NCBI GenBank assembly: GCA_008933995.1
Contig: WARS01000044.1
Coordinates: 2,934,866-2,998,865, forward strand
Direction of reading: 5' to 3'
Length of the DNA: 64,000 nucleotides
Source: Datnioides undecimradiatus
Taxonomy: Eukaryota; Chordata; Actinopteri; Lobotiformes; Datnioididae
A model generated the notes under the pieces. The model was given only the letters and a program-made list of their open reading frames with translations. It was not told where the DNA came from and did not search any database. This document shows, in pieces, positions 14,490 to 27,600 of the stretch. The translations under genes were made by a program, and so were the position numbers. Numbering within the stretch: position 1 is the stretch's first letter; each line of letters begins with the position of its first letter.

Positions 14490-14760
14490 AACAGATGACG
14501 GCTTCTCCTTTCGGCGTGGTGCCGGTCGTGGTGGCAGTAGCGGTGGTTGGCGGCAGCGCGCTCATCATTCCACAAAACCCCAGCCAGATGTCCCCGAGCC
14601 TGGGAGGCAGGTGGGCTGGGGCCCCCCTCTGCCGCACCGCAACGGTGCTGGCAGCTCTTCAAACCTGCTGGGTATAACCTTTAATTCACATGCTTTTCCT
14701 GGCACGGCGGGCCGAGGGGCTGCCATCTGCCCGGCCTGTTGTGGTACACAGAGAGATGGA
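14490..14760. other. GC-rich island, function unknown
   Basis: A stretch of about 270 bases, strikingly richer in G+C and CpG than its surroundings (cggtcgtggtgg, ggcagcgcgctc, ggcacggcgggccg). Open frames exist on both strands but are short, and no splice pair or protein family was recognised. It could be a GC-rich CNE, an orphan promoter-type island or a non-coding exon. A GA-rich simple repeat follows directly. Confidence 0.35.
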
Positions 14761-14782
14761 GAGAGAGAGAGAGCGAGAGAGA
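14755..14782 (+). repeat. (GA)n simple repeat
   Basis: Near-perfect GA dinucleotides with one C interruption, directly after the GC-rich island. Confidence 0.9.
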
Positions 14783-14948
14783 CAGAACGACAGGAAATGA
14801 GAGCAGGAGAAAGTGCATGTGTTTGTCTGTGTGTTCAGTGTGAGGGGTGGTGTGGCACCGTAAATGACTGCATTGCCCAGAAGCCACCTCACAGACAATT
14901 GCTCCGGTGGTCCATCAGTTTAGTATAAGACCCTTTTAACCCATGTGG

Positions 14949-14976
14949 CACACACATGCACACACACACACACACA
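14949..14976. repeat. (CA)n microsatellite
   Basis: CA repeats with one TG interruption. Confidence 0.9.
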
Positions 14977-15029
14977 TTTCAGAATAATGCCCTGATAATA
15001 ATTTAGCACAGACTGCATCAAACGTCAAC

Positions 15030-15290
15030 ACCTTGTGGAATGAACATATTACTGGTTTCTCTGTGCAGATGCCCACCAGACGCAGGGATTTCCACTTGAG
15101 TCACAAAACAACTTTACAGTATCCCCCTCATCTGTTAGCTAGCAGAACCTTTATTGCCTTTCAGTACCCTTTATCAAGGAGGCAGGGCTGCACCGTTTGG
15201 TTTACAACAGATGTCATTAATAATCCCCAACATAATGAAATGCCGCTGATTCCTCAGTCATGATACAGTCAACAAACATGGCAACACTCA
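15030..15290. promoter_or_regulatory. CNE-like block (candidate enhancer)
   Basis: Non-repetitive block with homeodomain-type cores (cattaataat), tgatacag and mixed composition between microsatellites. No coding potential seen. Conservation not measured. Confidence 0.27.
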
Positions 15291-16015
15291 CCCTGGAGGT
15301 GTGCACGAAAATGGGGACGCTATTGTCGTAAACACGGGCAAAAAAAAAATCATATTACAATGTTGGGAATTATTGCCAGGCTGAATTAACTGATAAGATC
15401 AAAGGAGGAGTGGAAAAACAAATTGAAAGTGTCTTATCTGTTGATGTGGGGTAAATCTAAAAGAACTGTTTTTGTGCCAAGTTGTAATTTTTATTTTTGT
15501 CCCTCCTCGGTGGTGAAATGGTTTTAAATGATATGAAGCCGTTTGATTTCAGAGGTTTGAAAGATAATGGAACCTTTACAGCTCTCAGAGCTTAGTAATT
15601 GCTTTAGAAGTTACAGTAACCTCATTTGTGAAAGCAAAACATGGTCAAAATATATTGAATAAACAGCCAGTATATAGCACCTTTAGCTGTTATAAAAATG
15701 TCAACTGTGCATACACAGCCACAGTTGCCTTGAAGACAGCATTGATCAGGAATCTTTGATCTAAATTAAACACCAAAACCTGTCAATAAATTGTTTTTTC
15801 CAATGATACTAAACTAACTAACTATTCCTGGAAGGTGATGTAATTAATTGTTACATGATGCTTCAAAATGATTGTAAGCATCATCACATATTTCTAATTC
15901 AGCACTGTGGCATATTGGTGCTTCAGTATGCAAATCCATGTCTGGGTCTGATCTTCTGCACAAGACAGTTTAAAGTCAATCTTGTCCCATCCCTACTTTT
16001 TCCAGCTTCAGAGGA
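15291..16015. other. Intergenic, no feature recognised
   Basis: AT-rich unique sequence. I see nothing in it. Confidence 0.5.
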
Positions 16016-16325
16016 GATGGAAGATTAAAAAAGGCGAGTGTGTCACAGGAGCAGAGGGAGCGAGAGAGAAAAGAAGACAGAGGGGGAAAAATAGAGTGAG
16101 TCAGATCCAAGGAATTAAATAAAGAGAAAGAATGATAAAGGCAGGGAGGAAGAGAGGGAGGCAGAGTCAGACTGAGAGAGGAGAAGAGAAGATCGATGGT
16201 GAGCAATACGCAGCACATGCGAGAGATAATGAATAGAAAGAAAATGCCAGAAATAGAAAAAGAGGAAGAAGTAGAGAAAATGGAGAGAAGAGTGAAAGAG
16301 AAAGAGAGGGGTGCTGCAGAGAGGC
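16016..16325 (+). repeat. Polypurine tract, about 300 bases
   Basis: The + strand is overwhelmingly A and G (gagagagaaaag, agggaggaagag and similar) with rare pyrimidines. On the other strand this yields spurious Ser/Leu/Phe-rich frames. Such tracts can form triplex structures; here it is only a compositional feature. Confidence 0.8.
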
Positions 16326-16611
16326 AGCCACGGGCCTGCTGTGCGGTGCATGGTGGAGGCTCATCATTCAGCTAATTATGATCAGGCTTTTCCCTGCAGG
16401 CACAGCAGCGCTGGAAATGGAAAGTCTTTGTTCTCACACACCCCAATGGAAGCGATGGGGCATGGCGCCATGCAGATGAGATGTGTGTACACACACGTTC
16501 TCTCGTATACAGACACACATGCACAAACACAAGCAAGTGTGCGGCCTCATTAACACTACATGCACGCACTGTGCTTACTCCCACACGTACATTCTTGTAT
16601 ACAGAGCTTAG

Positions 16612-16613
<2 letters not shown>

Positions 16614-16661
<48 letters not shown>
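16614..16661. repeat. (CA)24 microsatellite
   Basis: Perfect CA repeat of 48 bases, surrounded by a wider CA-rich zone (16480-16860). All long frames overlapping it are artefacts of the repeat. Confidence 0.97.
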
Positions 16662-16665
<4 letters not shown>

Positions 16666-17916
16666 CACTATTCACACCACACTTGCCTCTTAATGCATGT
16701 TGCCAGCCGTTTATATATTTCCGCTCACACAAACACACACCTCTACCTCTCACCCTCACTTGTAATAATGCGGTACCACACACACATGCAAATACAGAAG
16801 ACTCATGGGATTGCACATGCTCATGCAGACACATAAACAAGCAAACACACAGAAAATTGTACACAAACATTTTCAGATGTTCAGCTTTTCACCAAGAATC
16901 TAATGGAACATTATGATGATACTATCAATTAAGTTTGCGCCTACTGAGCCAAGTTATCCATCTCTATTATAGAACACAGACCTCTTTTAGAGGAGTGCAG
17001 TGGGGTTTTCAATTAGGAAAGTGGATAAAAACAAGAGAGTTGTATCCAAGAAGAACTACAGAGAATCCAAAACGGTCAATTCAAGTTTCAGTGACCCAGC
17101 ATTTTTAATTTTTTTTTTTTTTTTAATTTTGAACAATTGGACAAACACAATATTCCTGTTCAGGCTTGTGTGGTCAAATATCAAACTAAATTATCCATAA
17201 TGGCAACAACTACCTGTCAGGAGCATGCTGTGAAGTTAATGGCCACTAAGCAGCACTTATTAATTGAAATTTATGGATATTTCAAACACTTAATCACAAA
17301 GAACGGACAAATAATTGCTTTATTAATAAATAAAGCAAAAGAGAAAGTCTGACAGGAAACTGGGACTGGACTGAATGCCTAAGTACCCTCCTTTATTCAA
17401 ATATTGTATGATAGTTTGAGAGGGCCTAATCAAACCTCAAGCAAAATCTATTCAAACAATTCATAAGAACAGAAAATTGTGACTCTATTAAAAAGTCTTA
17501 CATGCAGAATGTAAACGTGGCAGACATGAAATCAGGATGTTAATTTTGTACATATTATTTCTTTGTACATCTATAATTCTGAAGGAGCAGGAAGAATAGC
17601 GTTTGTAAGTTTAAAAACACATTTATACACATTTTTATACGCAAAAATAACAGTAAATTGAGGATTTTTGACGGAAAATTTGTCAGTAGGCTGCAATGTC
17701 ATTACCATGTCATTTCCCTTACGAATTAAAACTGAAGGCAAATTATAAAAAGTTTGAACAAGCTGATTTCAACTGAAAAAAGCAACAAATAGCTACTTAA
17801 AAGAATTGTCAAAGTTGACTCGAATGTTCATCTTTTCTGAAATACCTGCTGAATGTTGTTCAAATCTCTGCTTATTGTGTGCCTGGGTGCCTGTGGTGAG
17901 CAAAACTGCTCAAGGA
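16662..17916. other. Intergenic; T-run and small inverted repeat
   Basis: Holds a T16 run (17109-17124) and a perfect 10-base inverted repeat with a 4-base loop (ttgctttatt at 17315-17324, aataaagcaa at 17329-17338). Otherwise unremarkable. Confidence 0.6.
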
Positions 17917-17955
17917 CCCTCTCAGACTGACACCTGTGGTTTCAGTCTGAGAGGG
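17917..17955. repeat. Perfect 14-bp inverted repeat (hairpin)
   Basis: The arms ccctctcagactga (17917-17930) and tcagtctgagaggg (17942-17955) are exact reverse complements around an 11-base loop (cacctgtggtt). There is no T-run terminator context, and the stem does not extend outwards, so it is shorter than a microRNA precursor. Confidence 0.85.
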
Positions 17956-18133
17956 TGAGTGAGTGACTGAGTGTTGACTGCTGCACAAAAAAAACACAAT
18001 GCCAGGAAAATGGCTTTTCTGTTAACACAGGATGTAAGAACTTTAAAGTCTGGGTACAGAAGGTAAAGGAAAGTCAGACAGGGGACAGACCAAAAGTGAT
18101 CTGATGCAACTCACAGATGTTTGTTTTTTAATA

Positions 18134-19060
18134 TACACTACTGCCCAAAAACTTGGAATCACCTGTTATATTAAGGTTTTTCTCCTTTCACTTAATAAGA
18201 TCCTTTTAAATTCTATTTTAACATACCTGCAAACGGGATTATTGAAGTGAATTATTTACATTTCAAATAGTTTTGCCCCCAAAACTAATTAATAATAATG
18301 ATTAAACTTAGTCCATGCCTTTACAATGTTGAATAACAGGATAAAAATAAAACCATTTTAACCTGTTGTATATCAGAAACCTTCAATTTTTATATTGTTT
18401 TCCAATCCAGGAGAACTGACCCTATGACCCTGGATCATAACTGAAGCACAAGGGTGCTTTCAACTGGCCTGTAATTATTTTGGGAACCAGTTTTTGTTTG
18501 GGGCCTCTGCAGTGGTTGAATTGAACAGGTTTAATTCGTTATTTGTCGTTATCAGTCCACAGTATCCTCATCTGATACTCTGTGTATCCACATCCAGGGC
18601 TGCTAATCCAAGACATATCTACTATGTCTATTTCAAAATTTTAGAATTTGCTTTAGTAACACACGTGTTAATTCCATCTTATAATAGACATTTTTATGCA
18701 CATGATACTGAAACAGACACCTTTCCCTATTCATATTTGCACAGATTTTGATACTCAGCTTCCACCTTCTTTTACCAATGACTGGTGATTTCTTATACTT
18801 TTATTTAATTGTTGCTCATAGGTTCTGTGTCTTTGTCTCTTTCTGTCCTTTTCAGTTGTCAGTCTGGTTGAAATATTGTACAGTGTTTTGTTCTCCATGC
18901 ACAAAACATTCTTTTACTTGCAAACCCTTCATACAAAATAACATCTATAAAGAGCACTGTCAGTCCAGATAGCTAAAAGCATGAATCAAAGTATAGAGTA
19001 GTCTTCTCTGCCATCAGACTGTACAGAACAAAGCTTTTGTATCAGGTGATTACAAACTTT
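18134..19060. mobile_element. Possible decayed Tc1/mariner-like DNA transposon
   Basis: The left end (18134-18170, tacactactgcccaaaa then acttggaatcacctg) resembles terminal repeats of teleost Tc1-like elements that I recall and follows a TA. The right side (19042-19060, tcaggtgattacaaacttt) matches the reverse complement of part of that end with a few mismatches. The 0.9 kb between them shows no recognisable transposase, so it would be a non-autonomous or heavily decayed copy. The pairing could be chance. Confidence 0.35.
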
Positions 19061-21203
19061 ATATGTTCTAAAAAAAAAAAATCCTTTGGCAACCATCAGT
19101 GACAGTCCATTGAATCTAACCTGGATACCTCACACTGGTCCTGATGAGTGAGGTGGCTCATAAATAGCACTCACAGGAGTGAAGGCAAAGCCATTTAAGA
19201 GGTAAACTGGTTTAAAAACCTTTTATTTAGCTTAAAACCAAGTCCCTTTACTGGAAGAAAAATGAGTGACAGAAACCATTAATAATGATCCAAATGATAT
19301 GGATCAGAATATGGATCTTTCTCCAAAATATTGCTCTTAAAGCTCAGTTGGATATATGCATGCAGCATGAATAAAAGAAGTTATAATTTAAAAAAATGTG
19401 AACCTCATGTTCATTCATAAACAGGTTTTAATACAAAATTAAATAAGTTGATTGCTTGCACAGGTATTCTTTACAACCCTGTTACTTTCATGGCCCTGGA
19501 TAATTGGTCCAGTCCAGTCCTTAATCCATAATCATTGTTGGGAACCACTTTCCTTAGGTTTGTGGAGCACAGAGCAGGCAATAATTGTGTTTCATAATCT
19601 TTGCGTGGGTCACTCTCAGGTGGTTCACACACTTGATAAGCAGCCCCTTATCTTCCCTGTGCCACTGTCCAGGCCTTCAGAGCTCACCAGTGTATCCCTG
19701 GTCTCCCGACAACTCTCCTGAGAGTGCACTCACACAGAAAAACGACCTATTCTTTCCAACGACAAATAAATTGGTACAGCCTGGAAAAAATGATGTAATG
19801 TTTTACATTGCCACAAATTAAGTGGGTTGTGTATCTTGTGCGTGTTGCTGGAAAAATGAAGAGGTCAAAAAAAAGTCTGCAGTGATGGACCGAGCCAGTG
19901 CGCCTCCACACTGCTGATGAAACAATGTGCATCTTAAATTATCTGAGGGAATAGCGTGGATGTGGGATACACTGGAAATAATATAGGCCAAGAGAGAAGG
20001 AAATAATTTGAGGAGACGTGAGATTAATGACATTTTCAACTGTGGCAAGCAATAACTGGGTCAACTTCATACAAAGATACTGATAAACAGCACTGAAATC
20101 ACTGGAATTACCTGGTAGGGAAGTGTGAAATCTCAATGTACTGCAGCTTAAAGAAGCATTATGTAAAATAGCAGAAATGTATTGTGCACATCAATGCTAT
20201 GGGCAGAATTATAATTGACATCATTTCATCATTTGTTTTGTTGGGGATGAATGAATGTTTCATATGGACACAGTTGCAGTCATGTGCCTTGGATAGAGCT
20301 GAGAAAAGAAAAGGATTCTTTCAACATTATTACAGATTTTCAACAGTGTGCCAACAGGTGTGAAACTAAAACTTGCCATAAATGAAATGTTTGCCGCTTT
20401 CAGATCAGGAAAGGTAATGAACATACTGAAGTACTGATTGTGTGCTAAGTGCAAGGTTTTTACAAAAAAGGAATACAGTCTGCATACAGGCATGTGCCAA
20501 TGGCAAATTCTGGCAAAGAATTACATAAACATGTATTGTTCTGCTTTCATGCAAAGCATTGTTCCAGTCCATATTTTTTTCATGAAGTCTAGCATTGCAG
20601 CCCCCTGGCAGACAGAAAGGATCTCTTGGCATGGATCTGCACCACTCTCCATCTCCCCTCTCTTGTTTACAGTACAAACACATCTGCCTTTCACGCATAA
20701 GTGGCTCCTCAGAGTTGTGCAATGGTAAACGATATCCCCCTGCTCCCACATAGAGGTGTGTATCGCAGAATAATGTCCCCAAAGCTGAGAGGACTTGGCA
20801 AAAACACACAGGTTGTTTTAATGAGCTGCTTATCATTGGGTTGGTGCCTAGTGTGTGTGTGCCTGTGTGAGTGTGCATCCAGTAGACATAGACTGCCACA
20901 CAAATGCAACACTTTTAGCCTAGCTTCAGTGAATGGGCTTTTTTGAACCAGGTTTGTACAGTTAGTGTATTATTATCATGTCTGTATATTATGAATTATA
21001 TTTACTAATGGTGTATTTTGAATAAGCTGTTAAACTCGTTTGGATGAACCCACGAGGTCCAATGAAGCAAAGTATTTGCTAACAGTGTGATGGAAAAGGA
21101 TTACATTCATTAGTTAGTGACAAAAATGGATCCAAACACTGACAGTAGCAATTTAATTTAAAACATCTGAATGTGTGTTTTATATGTCAAGTAGAAACCA
21201 TGC
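19061..21203. other. Intergenic, no gene recognised
   Basis: Possible CNE-like pieces at about 19440-19690 and 20430-20830, judged only by texture. A 164-codon minus-strand frame over 20405-20899 has no domain or codon bias and is not called. Confidence 0.45.

Positions 21204-21264
<61 letters not shown>
21204..21264. repeat. (TAGA)15 tetranucleotide microsatellite
   Basis: Sixty-one bases of a perfect tetranucleotide repeat. Likely length-polymorphic. Confidence 0.97.
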
Positions 21265-21359
21265 TTTTGTTAACAAAAATATTAACACATTTTGTTCCAT
21301 CGTAACCACACATTTATTCTGTCATCAGTACTGACGTATGGATAGGACACACAACGCTG

Positions 21360-21640
21360 CCTTTGTGAAACTTCTTGCTGCAGAGACTCTCATTAGAGCC
21401 AAATCAATATGCCACAGAATTGGACGCCTCTGAGAGGAATCTTGATGGGGAAAATTATGTGTCATTACCAGGCAAATGCCTTTTGCGTAATTATTACGTG
21501 CTGGACGTGGTTACGAGCCATTATATAAATGTCCCATTCATACTGTGCATGCATATTGATGCAGGTATACGGGCTTATTACCTCACTGGTGTTCAGGTTG
21601 TCGATGGGCAGGTGATGACGCTTTAAGACCCGCTGTGAAG
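21360..21640. promoter_or_regulatory. CNE-like block (candidate enhancer)
   Basis: Unique sequence with preserved CpG, a near-palindrome cgtaattattacg (21486-21498) containing a homeodomain core, ctcattag and gcatgcatattgatgca. One of the better non-coding candidates on the left flank. Conservation not measured. Confidence 0.35.
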
Positions 21641-24239
21641 TGGTGATGCACAAATGCAGCACACCGATCACTGGCCACTTTATCAGAATCAAATTAAATA
21701 CAATCTAATGTGATCCATTACAACTCTGATGATTTCTACCTTCACACAGCTTATTGTTTTCCTGTTTTTGTTGACACTGTAAGAAATGTAAAACAATGGA
21801 ATATTAGAAACACCATTTAAATGTATGTACATATACAGTCACTGAAGAAGAATGTTATTGCTGTGTTTGTGTTCAAAAGCAAAAAGGTGAAATCACAGTT
21901 AAATTGTCAGGGTCATCAGCTACATAATTGGATTACCAGCTAAGAGCAAAGTGAGGAACAGGTGATCCTCTGAGACATTTCTTATGGGTCTCTTTAGTTC
22001 ATTCTCAAACTAGAATCCTGGATCAACTTCCAAATCAAGTTAAGTAATGTAATGATTTATGTAAGGATCACCTCTCTTACAGGAATCTGTGACCCTGAAC
22101 TATCATCCTCCACCTGCCCTCACTGTGCACCTCACTGATCAGAGCCTTTAAAGCTTGTCAGGCACTGTCAGCTATGCCCATGGAAAAATGTGATGTTCCT
22201 CCCAACTCTCATCATCTGACAGGCTTGCTGGATTACTCAGCTCCAGACATGAATGAACCCCTCAACCATTGTCCACAGAATGCAAGAGCTTTAAATGTAT
22301 CAACTTAAATACATAAAAGTATCCTCTCTGCAGACATACTGAGTACAATTTCATAAGCACATAAACTCCTTCAGCCCATTGTGGCTGTAACAATGTTATG
22401 AAATCAATACTTCTATGCATGAAGAAACACAGCAGGGGTAATAACAATTCCATATGCTTCTAAGAGACAATCGCAAGTGTAAACTTGGTCTGAACTGACC
22501 ATTTTCAAACACATGCAGCCAGCAGTGTGTGACTCAGCTGGAACAGAACAACAACAACAGATAAATCAAAGAGCATTTCTCTTTAATTTCTCAGAACGTT
22601 GGCATGCTGGGGCCGCTGAGCTGCTAAGGCGAAGGAGCTGGTTTGAGGTTTTTCTTAAAAAGGATCTCGCTTCCTCCATCTGTACAAAGTGCCTCAATGC
22701 ATATCAGAGTTGGCCACTGGGACATAGAGAACAGTGGACAGTAAAAATGTGATGCAACTCCCCAACAACCCAACTAACCAGATAGCCAGTCAAGTAGCTG
22801 ACCTCTGAGCCAACCAGCCAGCCAGCCAGTGCAACCGAGTGTGTCCTTCATGCTGCCAGCTCTCTGTTTCCTCCCAGTAGCTACAATGTGGGATTGTTTA
22901 CAGCTCTTTTTATAGTCCAGTGAATAAGCCCTTATTTTCTCCCAATCTACCCCTGCTGGGAGAGCCAGCCCAGACAGTGGGAAGTGGCCCTGGGAAGTCG
23001 TAATTATATTTGGCAATGTGTGCAGAGCCACACACGCACACACACACACGCACACACACACAGGCACACATGCACACACATACAGAGAAGTGTTTAAACA
23101 TCATCACTTCACATCACCACGTGTGCAAAGACACCAGGGAAAGATGATGCATTTACAGGTACCGTAACCCTCGCAGTGCTGGGTGCTTGCCTGCAAGTAA
23201 TACACATCGTGCAATCAAGTACAATTTCACTTTTTCAAAAACAACACACACACACACACACAAAAGGTTCAACGCCATACACAGCCAGCATGCACATCTA
23301 CAAAGGACCCGAGACTCCTCCACAGCCTTACAGCTTCGCTTCAACTCGCCTCTCTCTCTGCCTGAAACATATGTTTAACAAGTACCATGGAACATTTGGC
23401 TGACTTCCTCAAACACATGAGGGAACAGTGAAAGATCATGGGATGCACGATGACTGAATATCTCATTGCCTGATCAGACATGTAGCCTTTGCATCAACCA
23501 AACTGCCTCAGTCCAAGAAACATCACCATTTAAAGTCAGAGCTTTGTGAAGCTCCTTTCATGTTTCACTCGAATAGACCTGAGTTTTTTCTAAAATAAAA
23601 AGAGCAATAGTTGCTCTCTAGGTTGTGCAAGTAAACCAATGCAGCGATAATAAACTCTATTTTCAAAACAATAAAAAAGTAAACAAATGCACAACATGTA
23701 AGACTATGTAATTTATTGCCTTGCATGTTCTCTAAGTCTTTTAATAATAACATAGAGGAGCCCTGTTTCATGGGTGGGGGAGAACTCAGGTATCAGATGC
23801 TTGACTGTTCACTAATATTTATTGTTAAAACATTAACTACAAGAATATAAAAATTCTGATATTTGGAACAACTTCTAAATTTCCCAAATTAAGTTTTCTG
23901 GGGAGCTCTGGTCTCTTTCAAGGAAACCATATTTTCAAACCCTGACATGAAGTGTAAGTTATCATACGTCTCAGTTCTAGCTGTACAGTTCATGCTTCTC
24001 CGGTGTGGGAAAAGTGTGCTTGCCTCTGAGTCAATAACAGATCAACAGAAGGTTGATCTACCAGGGGAGCAGCAATGTGCAAGGTAAAGCAATTAGTAGT
24101 TAAGCAGTGATGGCTGCAACTGTACATATGCTCCCTCCAAATGTTACAGTGACTGCAGAATAAACTGATTTGTTAGAAGTAATCTGGGTGTCAGATTCAA
24201 GTGAGGGTCATAGAGAAATAATGGGAACAGTGGGTGTAA
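21641..24239. other. Intergenic, no gene recognised
   Basis: Contains imperfect (CA)n at 23029-23082, (CA)n at 23244-23262 and a short CCAG run near 22815. Nothing else supported. Confidence 0.5.
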
Positions 24240-24680
24240 TCGTTTTGCCTTTTCCTCCAGCCGCAGTTCCGGGGGTCCTCTTAAGTGCTCTTTGTGTCTG
24301 TGCAACATGTGTGAATACGTCGTAATCCATTCCTTTTCACAAGTGCAATTCAGCCTTTCAGAATAACAACATTAAATGAGATGAATGGGCCATCAATTGC
24401 GCCACAGAAAATTTGCTGCGGAGGGCAGCACATGGCTCCAGTTGAAAATTGTACCGATCCACAACTGGGTAAAAATGGTTTATATTCTCCATCTGCATTT
24501 TACCTTCCCTGGTTTGCACTTGTATTTATTTATTTTTTTAACAAAAGGGCGAATTCACAGAATCTTTTCATATTCAGCTGATGCTTTCACAACACAATAG
24601 CTATGGGCGGAGGATGAATTGGATCATAGCTCTGCAAAGAAACCATTGGAGCACTACAGGAATCCCATTTATCTGTGTGT
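24240..24680. promoter_or_regulatory. CNE-like block (candidate enhancer)
   Basis: Non-repetitive block with mixed composition (ccgcagttccgg, tcaattgcgcc, gaattcacag) standing out from AT-rich flanks. No coding frame of note. Conservation not measured. Confidence 0.28.
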
Positions 24681-27600
24681 GGTACTCAGATTTTGTTATC
24701 ATAGCAACATCCTCCTCTGCAAATCGGCGTTAACACGAACAACCAATCTTGATTTATTTGTTCTTTAAACTGTTAGTGCTGAACAACAGGTCATGGTGAA
24801 GAAGACATAACAAAATGCAGAGGATTTGTGGCTACTTTTCCAAATGCAGTATGCTTCCTGGTTGTAGGTGGATACTTTTATGCATGACATAACCAATAAA
24901 TCAGCAAGTTACGGTATCACAATGTTGTAGTCACAGTGAATTACTATCATTATTTTACCTTATCCTAAGTTATATATCCTTTTAAATAATCAATACAAAT
25001 TACACTGAGACTCCATAACATCTGTCATGTCTGAACGATGATAAACTGGATTAATCCAGAGAGACAAGCATGAAAATATCCACTGTCTGCTCTGTGTTTG
25101 CTCAACCACAACTGTTGCCAAAATTGCCAGTTACCATCAATCAGAGCAACAAAGGCTTGTACCTGATTGGACATGACATAGCCAGCTTGGCAGCTCAACT
25201 GTCCTTCCACTGCAAAAAATGTGTAGGATATATAGGCCAAAGACTGTGTAAGACTGTTTTCCACAATATGTGATGAACACTTAAAGAGCTTTGAGAGCTC
25301 CCTTTATTAACGCTGTGCTGTGGTTTAAGTAGATTCAAGGGAGCAAAGCAAGGGTCTTTTGAGGAGGCAACAACTTTGTGCACTTCTGAAACTGAGACCT
25401 AAAGCATTATAATTTTAGATAAGTCTGTGAATTGGGTTTATGAATAATGTTCCTGTTTTCTTTGGACAAAAGTAGAATCTGTTGTCATTTAAAGAACAAT
25501 GTGATAAAGCTCATAAAATTTGTCTCAGATCAAATTATGACAAAATGTGTGCTATTAATTCTGTACAAGCAGGGTGACACTGCAAAGACGGCAATGATTA
25601 AAAAAAAGTGTCAAACCTGCAAATTAACTGCATACACTTATTAAAATACTCCTCCATATGTTCTGATATTAACATTTGTTTGTGGTTTTGCATTTCATTA
25701 TCATTCATCACAAAAAGATATCCACAAAGGAGAATGGGAAGTAGACTAAAGCAGAAAATGAGAGATTTTATGTCAAAAATAAACACAAAGGGGGATAAAA
25801 GGGTCATGTGAAGAGGTCATGGTGTGTTGTGATAAGAGGCAAAACTAAGAAAATGGTGAAAACAAAAATGAAAATCCAGAACATGAAAACAAAGATAATG
25901 AAAAAAAACAAAAGGAAAGAAAGAAGAGAGATGCTCAAAGGTAAGACGGACGAGAGAGCGAGGAGGAACAGGGTGCGTGGGAGACTGGGGAGGGGGAGCT
26001 GGATGAGCTCACCCCAGGCTTGCGGGTGAGTCAGGGGGCAAGTATGCAGGGGATGCTCCCTGATTCACCCTGGTACTGGCTTGTGTCGAGGCCTGGGATC
26101 CATCTGTCTCACCCCTGTTTTACACTATCTGTGGTTAAGGGAGGATATATCGGGTCAGGGCTAGGTGTGTGTGTTTGCCTTTGTGTACATTGGGGGCACT
26201 CAGTGTAAGCAGCTGAGGGGTGTGGGGGTGGGGTAGCACTTGGAAAAAGAGGGAATATGATGGGAAACAGTGTGTATGTGAGGCAGAGGCGGGGCCAAGG
26301 CTGGAGAGATGACCTGGGAAACTCCGAATGAACAGACAGACATAAAGAACACAGAAAGGACACACACATACACTCTAGACAAGTCTATTTGGATACCTGG
26401 TCAGCACCTGTAAATGATTTGCATGGACCTCTTTGCCCTTTATTATTGTCTGCTCAAGGTGCTGGAACAATGAGGACAAGGTGCGAGAAAACATTTCATG
26501 TTCAGCCTGAAAACACTGGTCGGCTTAAACATAGTGATTTATTATAGTCTGAGCAGCTTTGTTTATTTTTGGGAAGGAGAGTGGAGGGGTGACAATGAAA
26601 CCAAGCTGTGAGCTGGTTCAGATGAAAATATTTTGAATGCTCCACTTCAGCCTGCTAAGTTGCAATGAGCACTTTTGGTGCAAAATCATAGTGAGGGTAA
26701 TAAACATGTGGTTATTTTACCAAATCAAGGGTGTAGGAATGAGTTAAAACTGTGGGAGAGCCAACTGTAGGAGCTTTCAATAATTTCCTAAGTGATTAAA
26801 ACCTGTAGATCTATTGACAATACATTTAAAACATAACATGCATCTTTATGTTCAATAAAATAAGAAATAAACTACACATGTTAAACACTGTATCTTGGTT
26901 TTTGTGGAATTTTCCACTCGCACAGGGTATTTTTCTGTATACAGCGGGGGGGAACAGCAAATATTTCTGGAAATTGCAAGGAACAAAACCAGCTGAAGCT
27001 CTTTTTTATACATTTTTGTTTACATTTTGTATTGCTTTCATCATCTTTTTGCGCAATAAAGAGTGTTCATAAATTGTTAATTTATAAATTGTTATCCGTT
27101 GAAAGTTAATTTGATCTGCACAGAAATAGAAAAATTATCAGTGTTTAGCTAAAACTGACAGAAGGCATGTTTGCTGTTAGTTTTTGTCAATTGACAATTG
27201 TACTGTTGGGGTACAGCTTAATAAAAGTCTTTGTACAATAATCAACGTAACAACAACAAACGTCAAACGAAGTCTATTTTTATTCATGGAGCTGTCAAAC
27301 CTACATTTTTCCCTTTAATGACCTTGATGTTTGCTTATTGTTCATTCATTTCAAATAGATTTTTTATTGTTTGCCTAGTTTGACAACAGTAAAAAGAGAT
27401 GTATTCACTGCTTTGTTCAAGGAAGTTTCATTTCTCAAGCCAGATGAGTCTCATATCATATAAATAATGGAAACCAAAGGCTGCTGGGAAAAACTATGGG
27501 TTCAATCTGCAAAACAAGGCAAATATGATTTGCAGCGCACTGTAACTTTCCTCAGAGGCTTTCAGAAACAGACAATTATCAGATTTCGGGAGAACTAATA

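Noticed and set aside
14495..14677. Val/Ala-rich + strand frame resembling a signal peptide
   Set aside because: GC-rich sequence keeps several frames open; short, with no homology recognised.
17917..17955. microRNA precursor
   Set aside because: Stem is only 14 bp and does not extend; precursors need roughly 22 or more paired bases per arm.
20405..20899. 164-codon minus-strand frame
   Set aside because: No recognisable motif, mixed codon usage; the region looks like non-coding unique sequence.
25808..26029. Lys/Arg-rich frame suggesting a basic protein
   Set aside because: Product of an A/G-rich simple-sequence tract.
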